Assembly (NCBI GenBank): GCA_964647255.1
Contig: CAZYGI010000100.1
Coordinates: 1-11,811 of the forward strand
Length of the DNA: 11,811 nt
Origin: CAWJEL01 sp964647255
GTDB lineage: Bacteria > Chloroflexota > Anaerolineae > CG2-30-64-16
Direction: 5' to 3'
Shown here one piece after another: positions 1 through 6,592 of the stretch. Under the pieces are notes generated by a model. That model saw only the letters and a program-made list of their open reading frames with translations, did not search any database and was not told the DNA's origin. Both the position numbers and the translations under genes were made by a program. Within the stretch, counting starts at the first letter, position 1. Each line of letters starts with the position of its first letter.

Positions 1-819
1 CATCATGTTCTGGGTGTAAACCTTCATCCGCTGCCACATGTCCAGGGCCTTGGCGTCGTTCCACTTGGTGGTGCCCTTCCACAGACCCTCAACCAGGGCT
101 GCCTGGTCGGGATAGAGCGCACCCGTCAGGCCGTAGGCGCCGACGAAGATAGGCCAACCGTCCTTGCCACCGGCGGTCATGCACCCGATGTTAGCCTTCT
201 TGAAGGTCTCGCAGGCGGTCACGAGCTCGCCCCAGGTGGTCGGGACCTTCACGTTGTTGGCCGTGAACATGTCTTTGTTGTAGTAGATGCCGCTGTAGGA
301 AACGCGGCCCAGGTTGATCTCATAGACCTTGCCGTTGTAGCTGCCGGCGTCCTTGATCGTCGCCGCATCGTAGTTCTTGATGAACGGCTGGTCGGAGAGG
401 TCCATCAGCAGGCCGGCTTCAATCAGGGTCTGCCAGTTGGGCGGCGTCACGTTCTTCATGTAGGGCTGGGCCGCGTTGGCGAAGCCGAAGATGTCAATGA
501 CATCCACATCGTTCGCGGTCAGGCGGGTCTGCGTGACGGTGCTGAGGTCGTTGGCGTTCACCACGGACATGTCCACAGTGATGTTGGGATACTTGGCTTG
601 GAATTTCTCATTGAAGGCGGTCATGAACTCCACCATCGGGGGATTCTGGTGGATCAGAACCTTCAGCGTCACCTTCGCTTCCGCCGGCGCTTTGGCCGGA
701 GCGGAGGCCGCGGGCGCCTGCGGCGCTGCGGGAGCCGGCGTTGCTGAGCCGCCACAAGCGGCCAGCAGCGTGGTCAATACGAGGATCAGGCTAACGAGGA
801 TCAGGGCTTTCCTAGACAT
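1..819 (-). CDS. ABC transporter sugar-binding lipoprotein (family 1 extracellular solute-binding protein), C-terminus beyond left edge
   Basis: The first 273 residues of a secreted ligand-binding lipoprotein are visible; the usual length is about 420-450, so roughly a third is missing. The N-terminus has Arg-Lys, a hydrophobic core and a lipobox LLAAC, making Cys22 the lipidated residue. An Ala/Pro-rich linker (about residues 24-48) follows, then the mature fold beginning VTLKVLIHQNPP. Further matches to the family are FNEKFQAKYPNI, DVDVIDIFG, the segment NGKVYEINLG, and YYNKDMFTANNVKVPTTWGEL, the typical 'ylYYNkdlf...pPkTWdEl' region. It should capture a carbohydrate outside the membrane and deliver it to a two-permease ABC importer, probably encoded past the edge. 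The ATG at 819 is preceded by AAGGAG (829-834) with 9 bases spacing. The specific substrate cannot be read from the sequence. The family call is secure. Confidence 0.93.
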   Translation of the reverse strand, partial: MSRKALILVSLILVLTTLLAACGGSATPAPAAPQAPAASAPAKAPAEAKVTLKVLIHQNPPMVEFMTAFNEKFQAKYPNITVDMSVVNANDLSTVTQTRLTANDVDVIDIFGFANAAQPYMKNVTPPNWQTLIEAGLLMDLSDQPFIKNYDAATIKDAGSYNGKVYEINLGRVSYSGIYYNKDMFTANNVKVPTTWGELVTACETFKKANIGCMTAGGKDGWPIFVGAYGLTGALYPDQAALVEGLWKGTTKWNDAKALDMWQRMKVYTQNMM

Positions 820-927
820 GACGATCTTCTCCTTAGTGGATATAGGGTGTTAGTTTTGCTCGGAACGCTCGGTTCATCATCTGGGTCTTGCCGTGTCTGT
901 TCGATGATCACCTCCTTGGAACATGCC

Positions 928-941
928 TGGAAGCGGTACCA
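928..941. promoter_or_regulatory. CG-centred operator-like palindrome upstream of the solute-binding protein gene
   Basis: Read on the minus strand the site is TGGTACCGCTTCCA, an imperfect 14-bp dyad with a central CG and outer TGG/CCA arms (5 of 7 pairs match). LacI/CcpA-family operators typically have this form. It lies about 110 bases before the transporter start and just after the terminator of the LacI-type stub, which is where an operator for the transporter would be expected. No convincing -35/-10 pair could be placed around it, so the link to a promoter is inferred. Confidence 0.35.
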
Positions 942-951
942 ATGACCGCCC

Positions 952-983
952 AAAAAAAAGCGGCAGCTTGCCAGAGCGTGCCG
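952..983 (-). terminator. Intrinsic terminator of the LacI-type stub
   Basis: On the minus strand, directly after the stop codon at 984-986, CGGCA (979-983) can pair with TGCCG (961-965). One C and an unbroken run of eight T (952-959) follow. A smaller GGCA/TGCC hairpin lies inside it. The stem is short, but T8 in such GC-rich DNA at the exact gene end is a strong sign. Confidence 0.6.
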
Positions 984-1220
984 TCACAGTGTATCCGCAC
1001 TGTTGCAGGCAGCAACAGTGCGTTCGGCGTCAGCCATTCCCGTTCGCCGGGCGGCCAGCGACCGCGCAGCGGGATCGGGGCGGAAACCTTGGTCGCGCAT
1101 GACTTGCAGCACGCGCTCGCGCACTTCAGGACGGACGCCGGGGTGCCAGTTAAGCACACGTGAAGCCGTCGAGCAGGAGACGCCTGCCAGTTGCGCAATC
1201 TGCTTTAGGGTGAGTGTCAT
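984..1220 (-). CDS. Orphan LacI-family DNA-binding domain (HTH plus hinge helix, no effector domain)
   Basis: This 78-residue protein matches only the N-terminal DNA-binding part of LacI/GalR repressors. The HTH is at about residues 5-24 (LKQIAQLAGVSCSTASRVLN), a third helix at 30-45, and the complete hinge helix PDPAARSLAARRTG at 48-61. Full LacI proteins run about 330-350 residues and continue into a sugar-sensing domain. Here the similarity ends at the hinge, and 17 unrelated residues lead to a stop. Neither other reading frame downstream resembles the sensor, so a deletion is likelier than a frameshift. It may be a decayed gene or a working ligand-blind mini-repressor. The second view is helped by a GAGGGG ribosome site, a -10 box, an operator-like palindrome in the leader and a terminator immediately after the stop. 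It sits between the hybrid regulator and the transporter lipoprotein. Confidence 0.75.
   Translation of the reverse strand: MTLTLKQIAQLAGVSCSTASRVLNWHPGVRPEVRERVLQVMRDQGFRPDPAARSLAARRTGMADAERTVAACNSADTL
996..1022. repeat. Perfect 11-bp inverted repeat at the end of the LacI stub, with a third half-site
   Basis: CGCACTGTTGC (996-1006) is followed after five bases (AGGCA) by its exact complement GCAACAGTGCG (1012-1022). A further inverted half, ACAGTG (986-991), pairs with CACTGT (998-1003), giving three alternating copies of one motif. The repeat lies in the codons that follow the last recognisable LacI residue. There is no T-run beside it, so it is not itself a terminator. Confidence 0.7.
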
Positions 1221-1242
1221 AGTGGCCCCTCAGGCGTGGCTC

Positions 1243-1256
1243 CGGGATCGGTCCCG
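1243..1256. promoter_or_regulatory. CG-centred operator-like palindrome in the leader of the LacI stub
   Basis: CGGGATCGGTCCCG is a 14-bp dyad with a central CG in which six of seven pairs match. It begins 12 bases downstream of the -10 box (1269-1274) and ends 22 bases before the ATG. A repressor bound there would block transcription. CG-centred dyads are typical LacI-family operators, so autoregulation by the adjacent HTH protein is a reasonable guess. Confidence 0.4.
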
Positions 1257-1268
1257 TAGCCTGGGAGC

Positions 1269-1274
1269 AGTATA
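1269..1274 (-). promoter_or_regulatory. Probable -10 box for the LacI-type stub
   Basis: On the minus strand this reads TATACT, five of six matches to TATAAT, 48 bases before the ATG at 1220. A clear -35 element at 16-18 bases is absent. TAGACA is present but 22 bases away, which suggests a weak or activator-dependent promoter. Confidence 0.4.
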
Positions 1275-1359
1275 GAGGGTTTGGGGCTGAGGGGCTTGTC
1301 TAAAAGCGCACAGCGCGCGCAGATTTCCGGGAGATTTTGCGCGGGGCGACCCCAAAACG

Positions 1360-1392
1360 AGACCCTAAAGGTCTCGCAGACCTTTAGGGTCT
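1360..1392. terminator. Strong bidirectional intrinsic terminator after the hybrid regulator gene
   Basis: A perfect 15-bp stem (1360-1374 with 1378-1392) encloses the three-base loop CGC. On the minus strand it lies just downstream of the regulator's TAA (1400-1402) and is followed after CG by TTTT. On the plus strand the 3' arm runs into TTTTT (1392-1396). It isolates the regulator from the LacI stub and transporter, which therefore need their own promoters. Confidence 0.88.
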
Positions 1393-1399
1393 TTTTGGC

Positions 1400-4300
1400 T
1401 TAGCTGCGCCGGTATGCTTCGGGTGTCAGACCGGTTTCACGGCGAAAGATGCGACTGAAATAGCTGCTGCCGGAGAAGCCCACGTCCAGGGCGATCTCCG
1501 TGATGCTCAGGTGGGTATTTTTGAGGAGCTGCCGGGCCTGCTGGACGCGATAACGATTGAGATAGGCCACCGGCGTCAGGCCCAGCTCTTTGCGGAAACA
1601 ACTGGTGAGGTAGTCGTCGCTGAGGCCGACACGATCTGCGATCTGTTGCCGCGAGAGCGGCTCAGCATAATGCTCGTGCATGTAGGCCATCGCCTGGCGC
1701 ACCAATCGCTGCGCTTCACTGCTCAGCTCGCGCTTGCGCGCCAGTGCGGCGTCCAGGTGCTGGAGCGTTTCTTCCAGGCTGAAGATCCCCTTGCTCAGCA
1801 CGCGCGTCACGCCCAGGTTCAACCGGGCCATCTCCGCCTCGGTGAGCGTCTGGCCGGTCACGACGACGACGGGGATGTCGCGCGTGGCGGCGCGCTCCCG
1901 CATCGCCTCCAGCACCGCGAAGCCGTCCATCTCGGGCATCATCAGATCCAGCAGCACCAGGTCCACCCGCTCGCGCTGGAGGATCGCCAGCGCCTCCAGG
2001 CCGTTGCGCGCCTTCAGCACCCGATGGGTTGCCGAACGCGCCTGCACGATGCGGGCGTGCATTTCCAACGTCTCCGGATCGTCGTCCACCACCAGGAACG
2101 CGGCCTGCGGATGGGCGACATCTGCGGCCAGCCAGCGTTGATCCAGCGCGCGCGTGAGTTCAGCCAACTCGATGGGTTTTGTGAGATAGTCGAGCTCCAG
2201 CACCGTCCCGCTGTCTTGCGCCAACGCGTAAAAAAGCACGGGGACTGCCTGCGTGACCGGGTCGGCCTTGAGCATCTTGAGCACATTCCACGCCTGCTGC
2301 GATGCCAGGGTCACGTCCACGACCACTGCGACCGGCGGCGCGGCCACGAGCTGGGTCTGCCAGGCTGCCGGCTCGTCTATCGGCGCCATCTGCACCGTGA
2401 AGCCGCGCTGCTTCAGGTGTAATTGCAGACGTTCATTGATGCTCGGAGAACTGGTGAGCACCAGAACCGCCGGCGCCGCCTCGGCCATGAGCGGCGCGGG
2501 CTGCGCCTGCGGCGCCGGCGCCGCGACGGTTGGCAGTGTGAAGAAGAAGGTCGAGCCGGCGCCTTCCTGGCCGGTCGAATGCACGTTGATCGTCCCGCCG
2601 TGGAGCTCGATGAGGCGCCGGCAGATCGCCAGCCCCAGGCCCAGGCCGCCGTAGCCGCGGGTGATGCTCCGCTCCGACCGGCGAAAGTCATCGAAGATCG
2701 CGCCCTGTTCCTCCGGTGAGATCCCCAACCCGGTATCGCGCACGCTCACGGTCACGGCTCCTGGGCCGGCCTCCACGGCCAGGCTGACCTCGCCCCGCGC
2801 CGTGAACTTGATCGCGTTGCTGATCAGGTTTAGCGCCACCTGCGCCAGCCGCGTGCGGTCACCCCAAACCCACGGCCCCGACTCCAGCAGCAGCGCACGC
2901 CACGCCAGCCCCTTATCTGCTGCCAGCCGGCGGCCCGTCTCGGCGACGGGGTGCAGAATCTGCGCCAGGTCCACAAGCTGGTTGGTCAGCCGCAACTGGC
3001 CTGCATCGCTGCTGGCCAGATCGAGGACATCGCTGATCAGCCGGCCCAGGTGCTGGGCATTGGCGTTCAACCGCTCGACATCTTTGCGGGCAGCGGGGGG
3101 AAGCAGCACATCGCCGCGATCACTGTCGCGCAGCAGGATCTCGCCCAGGCCGACGATCAGGTTCAGCGGCGTGCGCAGTTCGTGGCTGACGGTCGAAAGG
3201 AAGCGGCTCTTCATCCGGTTGGCTTCCTCGGCCAGGCGGCGGCCCTCAGTGGCCTCGCGGTACAGTTGCGCGGTGTTCAGCGCCGCCGCGAGCTGCTGGA
3301 CGATCGCACCGTAGAGGTCGAGCTGGCCGGAGTCAAAGGCGACAAAGCCCAATTGCCCCCACGGGTTAACCAGCGGCAGCAGCGCCAGGCTGAAGGGGCG
3401 ATCGGCGGGGAGCAGGCCCGCGGGCGGGAATTCACGGCAGGGGAAGTGGACTGGCGCCTGGTCGGACGGGGCCAATGTGCGCAGTTGGCAGCACTCGGCG
3501 GGATCAGCATCCGCGCGCTCGAACAGTGCGACGGCGGCGAACTGGATCTCCATCTCGGGCAGGTGATGCGCTAACACATCGTAGGCCTGCGTTTCGTCGA
3601 GCGCGGCCTGCAGATGCGCGGTCAGAATGCCGAGACGGTCGGCAGTCCAATGTTGATCCACCACGTAGCGGCGGTGACGTCGCCACGTGCCGGCCGCGAC
3701 CGCGTCGCGGCCGGCACGTGCCAGCAGGCGTTGCGCCCGGCTGCGGCGTGCCTCGTCCGGCCAGCGGTCGGCCAGCGCAGGCAGCTCGTCGCTCACCACC
3801 GCAAAGGCCGCCTGCCAGATTGCGGAATCGTCCCAGCCTTGCGCTGCCCGCCGGAGGATGGCGTCCACCGCATCATCGAGGGCCGCGGGCTCCTCCTGCT
3901 CGACGCTGGTGATAAAGGCCTCGGTCAGGCGCTCGCGCACCGTCCGGACCTCAACTGGTTCGGCCGCGCTGTCGCGCAAGCCAGCGGCTTGCGTGACGTC
4001 TACAAGTTCCCCGGCGCGCAGGCCCCGGCCACAGCCGCACGATTCGCGAACGACAAGATGGGTGGCAACTCTCACCGGCTCAAGCGAGGGCGGCGCGCCC
4101 TGGATTTGGCGCAGCAGGTTCTCCACTGCTCGATAACCCATCTCAAACAACGGCACGGACACGCTGGTCAGCGCCGGCTCCTGCACCGCGCTCTCCGGCC
4201 GGTCATCGAAGCCGATGAGGGCGACATCCTGCGGCACTCGCAGCCCGGCCGCCGTCAGCGCTTGCATGGCGCCCAGAGCCGACTCGTCGTTGCTGGCCAG

Positions 4301-4936
4301 GATCGCGGTAAACGGCGCGGCGGTGGCCAGGATCTGCTGCATTGCAGCGTAGCCGCCGGCCGAGATGTGCCGGCCGTAGGCGATGAGCCGCTCGTCCGCC
4401 GCCAGCGCAAACTCCTGGAGCGCAGCCCGGTACGCGTGGAGGCGCGCGCCCGTGTCGCCGGCCATATCCTGGGGGCTGCCCGCAATGAACGCGATCCGTT
4501 CATGTCCATGTGCAACAAGATGCTGCATGGCCTCGCGGATGCCCGTGGCATTGTCCGCGACGATGGTCGGACCGGCCTCTCCGGCTGCAATAAATATGAC
4601 CGGATGCCCGGCGGCGATCAACGCCTGAAGCTCGTTTGAACGCGCTTCGCTGTGCAGCGGGTTGACCGCAATGAGACCATCGGTATTCCACGGGCCGATC
4701 GGCAGGAAATCGCTGTCAGAGGACGGGAAAGGCCAGGCGGGGCGCAGCGGATCGGCCGACGTGGCCGACGCACCCATGCCGCAGCCCAGCAGCAAGTTGC
4801 AGCCCAGGTCGGCCGCGGCCTGGCGGATGCCGCGGTAGATTGGGTTCAGATAGCTGAGCGGCGTGGCCGTCCAGTAGTACTGCCAGCCGGCCAGAACGCC
4901 GATGGTGGGATGTTCGCTTCGATCGCTGTTTGCCAT
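1400..4936 (-). CDS. Hybrid sensor kinase/response regulator: LacI-type ligand domain, histidine kinase, two receivers, AraC DNA-binding domain
   Basis: This 1178-residue protein holds a whole signalling chain. Residues 10-300 form a LacI/PBP1-type sugar-binding fold (GLIAVNP, GHERIAFIAGSP, ILASNDESALGAMQAL, DVALIGFDDRPES) ending in ESCGC. Residues 301-415 are an uncharacterised helical region and about 417-560 are GAF-like. The HisKA region follows, with the phospho-accepting His585 in SHELRTP. The ATPase domain spans about 685-803, with its N-box Asn707, DTGLGI and GGLGLGLAI. Receiver 1 (824-940) keeps Asp874 but has lost the acidic pair (TSS replaces the usual Asp/Glu). Receiver 2 (945-1065) is complete, with DDD, Asp997, Thr and Lys. 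A two-HTH AraC domain (1075-1178) ends the chain. No signal peptide or membrane helix is seen, so sensing is cytoplasmic. The ATG at 4936 is chosen because the GTG at 4975 lies upstream of the predicted transcription start. It probably controls the nearby sugar transporter. Confidence 0.92.
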   Translation of the reverse strand: MANSDRSEHPTIGVLAGWQYYWTATPLSYLNPIYRGIRQAAADLGCNLLLGCGMGASATSADPLRPAWPFPSSDSDFLPIGPWNTDGLIAVNPLHSEARSNELQALIAAGHPVIFIAAGEAGPTIVADNATGIREAMQHLVAHGHERIAFIAGSPQDMAGDTGARLHAYRAALQEFALAADERLIAYGRHISAGGYAAMQQILATAAPFTAILASNDESALGAMQALTAAGLRVPQDVALIGFDDRPESAVQEPALTSVSVPLFEMGYRAVENLLRQIQGAPPSLEPVRVATHLVVRESCGCGRGLRAGELVDVTQAAGLRDSAAEPVEVRTVRERLTEAFITSVEQEEPAALDDAVDAILRRAAQGWDDSAIWQAAFAVVSDELPALADRWPDEARRSRAQRLLARAGRDAVAAGTWRRHRRYVVDQHWTADRLGILTAHLQAALDETQAYDVLAHHLPEMEIQFAAVALFERADADPAECCQLRTLAPSDQAPVHFPCREFPPAGLLPADRPFSLALLPLVNPWGQLGFVAFDSGQLDLYGAIVQQLAAALNTAQLYREATEGRRLAEEANRMKSRFLSTVSHELRTPLNLIVGLGEILLRDSDRGDVLLPPAARKDVERLNANAQHLGRLISDVLDLASSDAGQLRLTNQLVDLAQILHPVAETGRRLAADKGLAWRALLLESGPWVWGDRTRLAQVALNLISNAIKFTARGEVSLAVEAGPGAVTVSVRDTGLGISPEEQGAIFDDFRRSERSITRGYGGLGLGLAICRRLIELHGGTINVHSTGQEGAGSTFFFTLPTVAAPAPQAQPAPLMAEAAPAVLVLTSSPSINERLQLHLKQRGFTVQMAPIDEPAAWQTQLVAAPPVAVVVDVTLASQQAWNVLKMLKADPVTQAVPVLFYALAQDSGTVLELDYLTKPIELAELTRALDQRWLAADVAHPQAAFLVVDDDPETLEMHARIVQARSATHRVLKARNGLEALAILQRERVDLVLLDLMMPEMDGFAVLEAMRERAATRDIPVVVVTGQTLTEAEMARLNLGVTRVLSKGIFSLEETLQHLDAALARKRELSSEAQRLVRQAMAYMHEHYAEPLSRQQIADRVGLSDDYLTSCFRKELGLTPVAYLNRYRVQQARQLLKNTHLSITEIALDVGFSGSSYFSRIFRRETGLTPEAYRRS
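3684..3720. repeat. Perfect 17-bp inverted repeat inside the hybrid regulator gene
   Basis: CACGTGCCGGCCGCGAC (3684-3700) and its exact complement (3704-3720) flank a three-base loop CGC, forming a very GC-rich hairpin. It encodes about 12 residues (around AGRDAVAAGTW) in the region between the ligand domain and the GAF-like domain, where little sequence constraint is expected. The reading frame is open across it. Confidence 0.9.
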
Positions 4937-4975
4937 GCCTCTGCCTCGTCTGCCAGGGACGCACTGCTCGGCCAC

Positions 4976-5004
4976 AGTGTAGTTTCAGCGAGTTCGCAAG
5001 TCAA
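4976..5004 (-). promoter_or_regulatory. Sigma70-type promoter of the hybrid regulator
   Basis: The minus strand reads TTGACT (4999-5004), 17 bases, then TACACT (4976-4981). This gives five of six -35 matches, optimal spacing and four of six -10 matches. The start of transcription would fall near 4969, leaving a leader of about 33 bases to the ATG at 4936. The -35 element overlaps the last codon and stop of the crtI remnant. Confidence 0.7.
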
Positions 5005-5394
5005 ATAACGGGGCCTGGCCGAACGCCGGTGGCTTTGCCATTGGCGATGAGAATCTCCTCGACCGGCGTATCCGTGCGCAGCGTCACGCCCATCTCGCCG
5101 GCCAGCGCGACCATGTCCTCGATGATGCTGGAGATAGTTGGGGTCCAGCGGCACGAACTTGACGCGGCGGTTGAGGTCCTGACCGATGGCGCGATAGGTT
5201 TCCTCGAAGGTTTCCTTCATCACCAGGATCGTCGGGCCGATGTCCACCCGGAAGCCGTCTTCCTGGAGCACGTTCGAGCGGCCGCCGGGCCGCTGCCGCC
5301 TTTCGATGACGGTGACATCGAAGCCCATATGGCGGAGGCGCAGCGCCGCGGCCAATCCGCCCATCCCCGCGCCGATGATGACAACCGATTTCAA
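5001..5394 (-). pseudogene. crtI: Phytoene desaturase (CrtI) remnant with internal deletion, frame change and lost C-terminus
   Basis: From a TTG at 5394, preceded by AGGAG at six bases, come 87 residues typical of carotenoid desaturases: the FAD-binding GAGMGGLAAALRLRHMG, an acidic strand end followed by RPGGRS, then DGFRVDIGPTILVMKETFEE and LDPNY. At about 5130-5134 the frame changes. A shifted frame (5129 to the stop at 5001-5003) encodes SIIEDMVALAGEMG, TPVEEIL and GKATGVR, the central CrtI segment that normally lies well over 100 residues further on. Similarity then stops at PGPVI and a TGA. About 500 residues are expected and only about 125 remain, so the enzyme cannot work. It is the last member of the rightward operon and marks the junction with the regulator. 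The original gene desaturated phytoene or a related carotenoid. Confidence 0.85.
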
Positions 5395-5410
5395 GATGAA
5401 CTCCTCTCTA

Positions 5411-6592
5411 CTACCACCAGCGCACCCGAGGCTGTCCCAACGTCCGTCCCTTCCAGGTGGTCCGGCCCCGCCTGACCAGGGCGATCGAACGAAAAGCGAT
5501 GAACAACGCCAACAAGATCGTCATCGGATACAAGGGAACCAGGTGCGCCGGAAATCCGAACCGCAGATGACACAGCCCCCACGAGGCCAGGCCTAACGCC
5601 ACACCCACCAGCGCGATGCCGGTATCGAGCGCCGGCACGGGCGCACCCAGCAGGCGGGCAAGCAGGACGCCGATCGGCAGCAGGGTGACGATACTCAGCC
5701 AGGCCCACACGGCAATGAACGGCAGCAGCCGGTTGCCGAACGCAGCGAACAGATTCTTCGAGAACCCCTCGAAAACCTGGCCGGCGTCACGATACATCCG
5801 GCAGCGGACATCCCGCGTCGCATCCGCCAGACGCCAACGCAAGCCCTGGGTCTTGATCCGTCGGCCAAGCGCCATGTCATCCACCGGATCGCCGCGCACG
5901 GCCGCGTGGCCCCCGATCTGCGTGTAGGCGCTCCTGCGGAACAACATATATTGGCCGATGGTGGCGGACAGCGTCGCGTGGGGCAGCCGGTAGGCGATGG
6001 CCAGCGGCAAAAACGTCAGGATGCTCCACGGCACGACCGGAACCGCCAACCGCTCGGCCCAGGTGCCCGTCTCCTCGTGCGGGATCGCGGTCAGCAGGTC
6101 GGCGCCCTCCGCTTCCAGCGCCGCGACGCCGTGCCGCAGGGAGCGCGGGCCGTGCTGCGTATCCGCGTCCGTGAAGAGGATCAGCTCCCCGTCAGATGCC
6201 TCGGCCAGTTGCTGGCAGGCCCAATGCTTGCCCGGCCACCCCTCCGGCAGCTCAGCACCCGCCAGCACCCGCAGCCGCGCCGGCCCCGATCTCTCTGCGT
6301 CTCTGCGGTGCATCTCGTCTGTCAGGATCTCGCCGGTCCGGTCGGTCGAGCCGTCGTTCAAGACCACCACCTCGAAATCGGGATAGTCCTGCGCCAGCAG
6401 CGATCGCACGCAGGCGCCGATGTTGGCTTCCTCGTTGCGCGCCGGCACCAGCACCGAGACGCGCGGCAGCCGGCCGGCCCGCCGATAGCGGTCCATCCGC
6501 CGCAGCACGCGCCAGTTGCTCAGGCTGATGAGCACCAGGCACGCGGCGAAGGCCACCACGGAAACCTCGAAGTAGAGCCACAGCGGTCTCAT
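5411..6592 (-). CDS. Membrane-anchored family 2 glycosyltransferase, likely carotenoid or lipid glycosylation (CruG/CrtQ-like)
   Basis: This 393-residue enzyme should move a sugar from a nucleotide-sugar to a membrane acceptor on the cytoplasmic face. An N-terminal membrane helix (about 7-27) precedes a GT-A domain with VLVPARNEE (47-55), LNDGSTDRTGE (78-88), GWPGKHWACQ (118-127) and the metal-binding TDADT (141-145). Also present are QYMLFRR (214-220), the acidic pair Asp238-Asp239, and YRDAGQVFEGFSKN (267-280), in place of the QxxRW region. Three or four C-terminal membrane helices (about 289-372) and a WKGR ending follow. This layout matches carotenoid glycosyltransferases such as CruG and CrtQ and also hopanoid-cluster GT2 proteins. 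Location with a CruF-like gene and a crtI remnant favours a carotenoid acceptor. The ATG at 6592 overlaps the plsY stop as ATGA, implying coupled translation; the open frame upstream to 6883 only shadows plsY. Confidence 0.85.
   Translation of the reverse strand: MRPLWLYFEVSVVAFAACLVLISLSNWRVLRRMDRYRRAGRLPRVSVLVPARNEEANIGACVRSLLAQDYPDFEVVVLNDGSTDRTGEILTDEMHRRDAERSGPARLRVLAGAELPEGWPGKHWACQQLAEASDGELILFTDADTQHGPRSLRHGVAALEAEGADLLTAIPHEETGTWAERLAVPVVPWSILTFLPLAIAYRLPHATLSATIGQYMLFRRSAYTQIGGHAAVRGDPVDDMALGRRIKTQGLRWRLADATRDVRCRMYRDAGQVFEGFSKNLFAAFGNRLLPFIAVWAWLSIVTLLPIGVLLARLLGAPVPALDTGIALVGVALGLASWGLCHLRFGFPAHLVPLYPMTILLALFIAFRSIALVRRGRTTWKGRTLGQPRVRWW

Noticed and set aside
906..917. Tail of a 16S rRNA gene
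   Set aside because: Only 12 bases match. The upstream bases are not rRNA-like and no rRNA sequence follows.
1511..2422. 303-residue plus-strand open frame
   Set aside because: It lies wholly antisense to the receiver and AraC part of the regulator, has no family motif and is His/Gln/Arg-rich, as expected of a GC-rich antisense shadow.
2461..2530. GC-rich near-repeats (GGCGCCGGCG-type)
   Set aside because: They encode the Ala/Pro linker between kinase and receiver, a usual low-complexity coding effect.
3614..4639. 341-residue plus-strand open frame
   Set aside because: It is antisense to the LacI-type sensor of the hybrid regulator, with no recognisable domain or ribosome site.
984..4936. 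Single LacI gene split into HTH and sensor parts
   Set aside because: In LacI the HTH precedes the sensor, but here the HTH gene is downstream of the sensor protein and separated from it by a strong terminator.
4937..4975. GTG start extending the hybrid regulator by 13 residues
   Set aside because: It would begin upstream of the transcription start predicted from the TTGACT/TACACT promoter and has no ribosome site.
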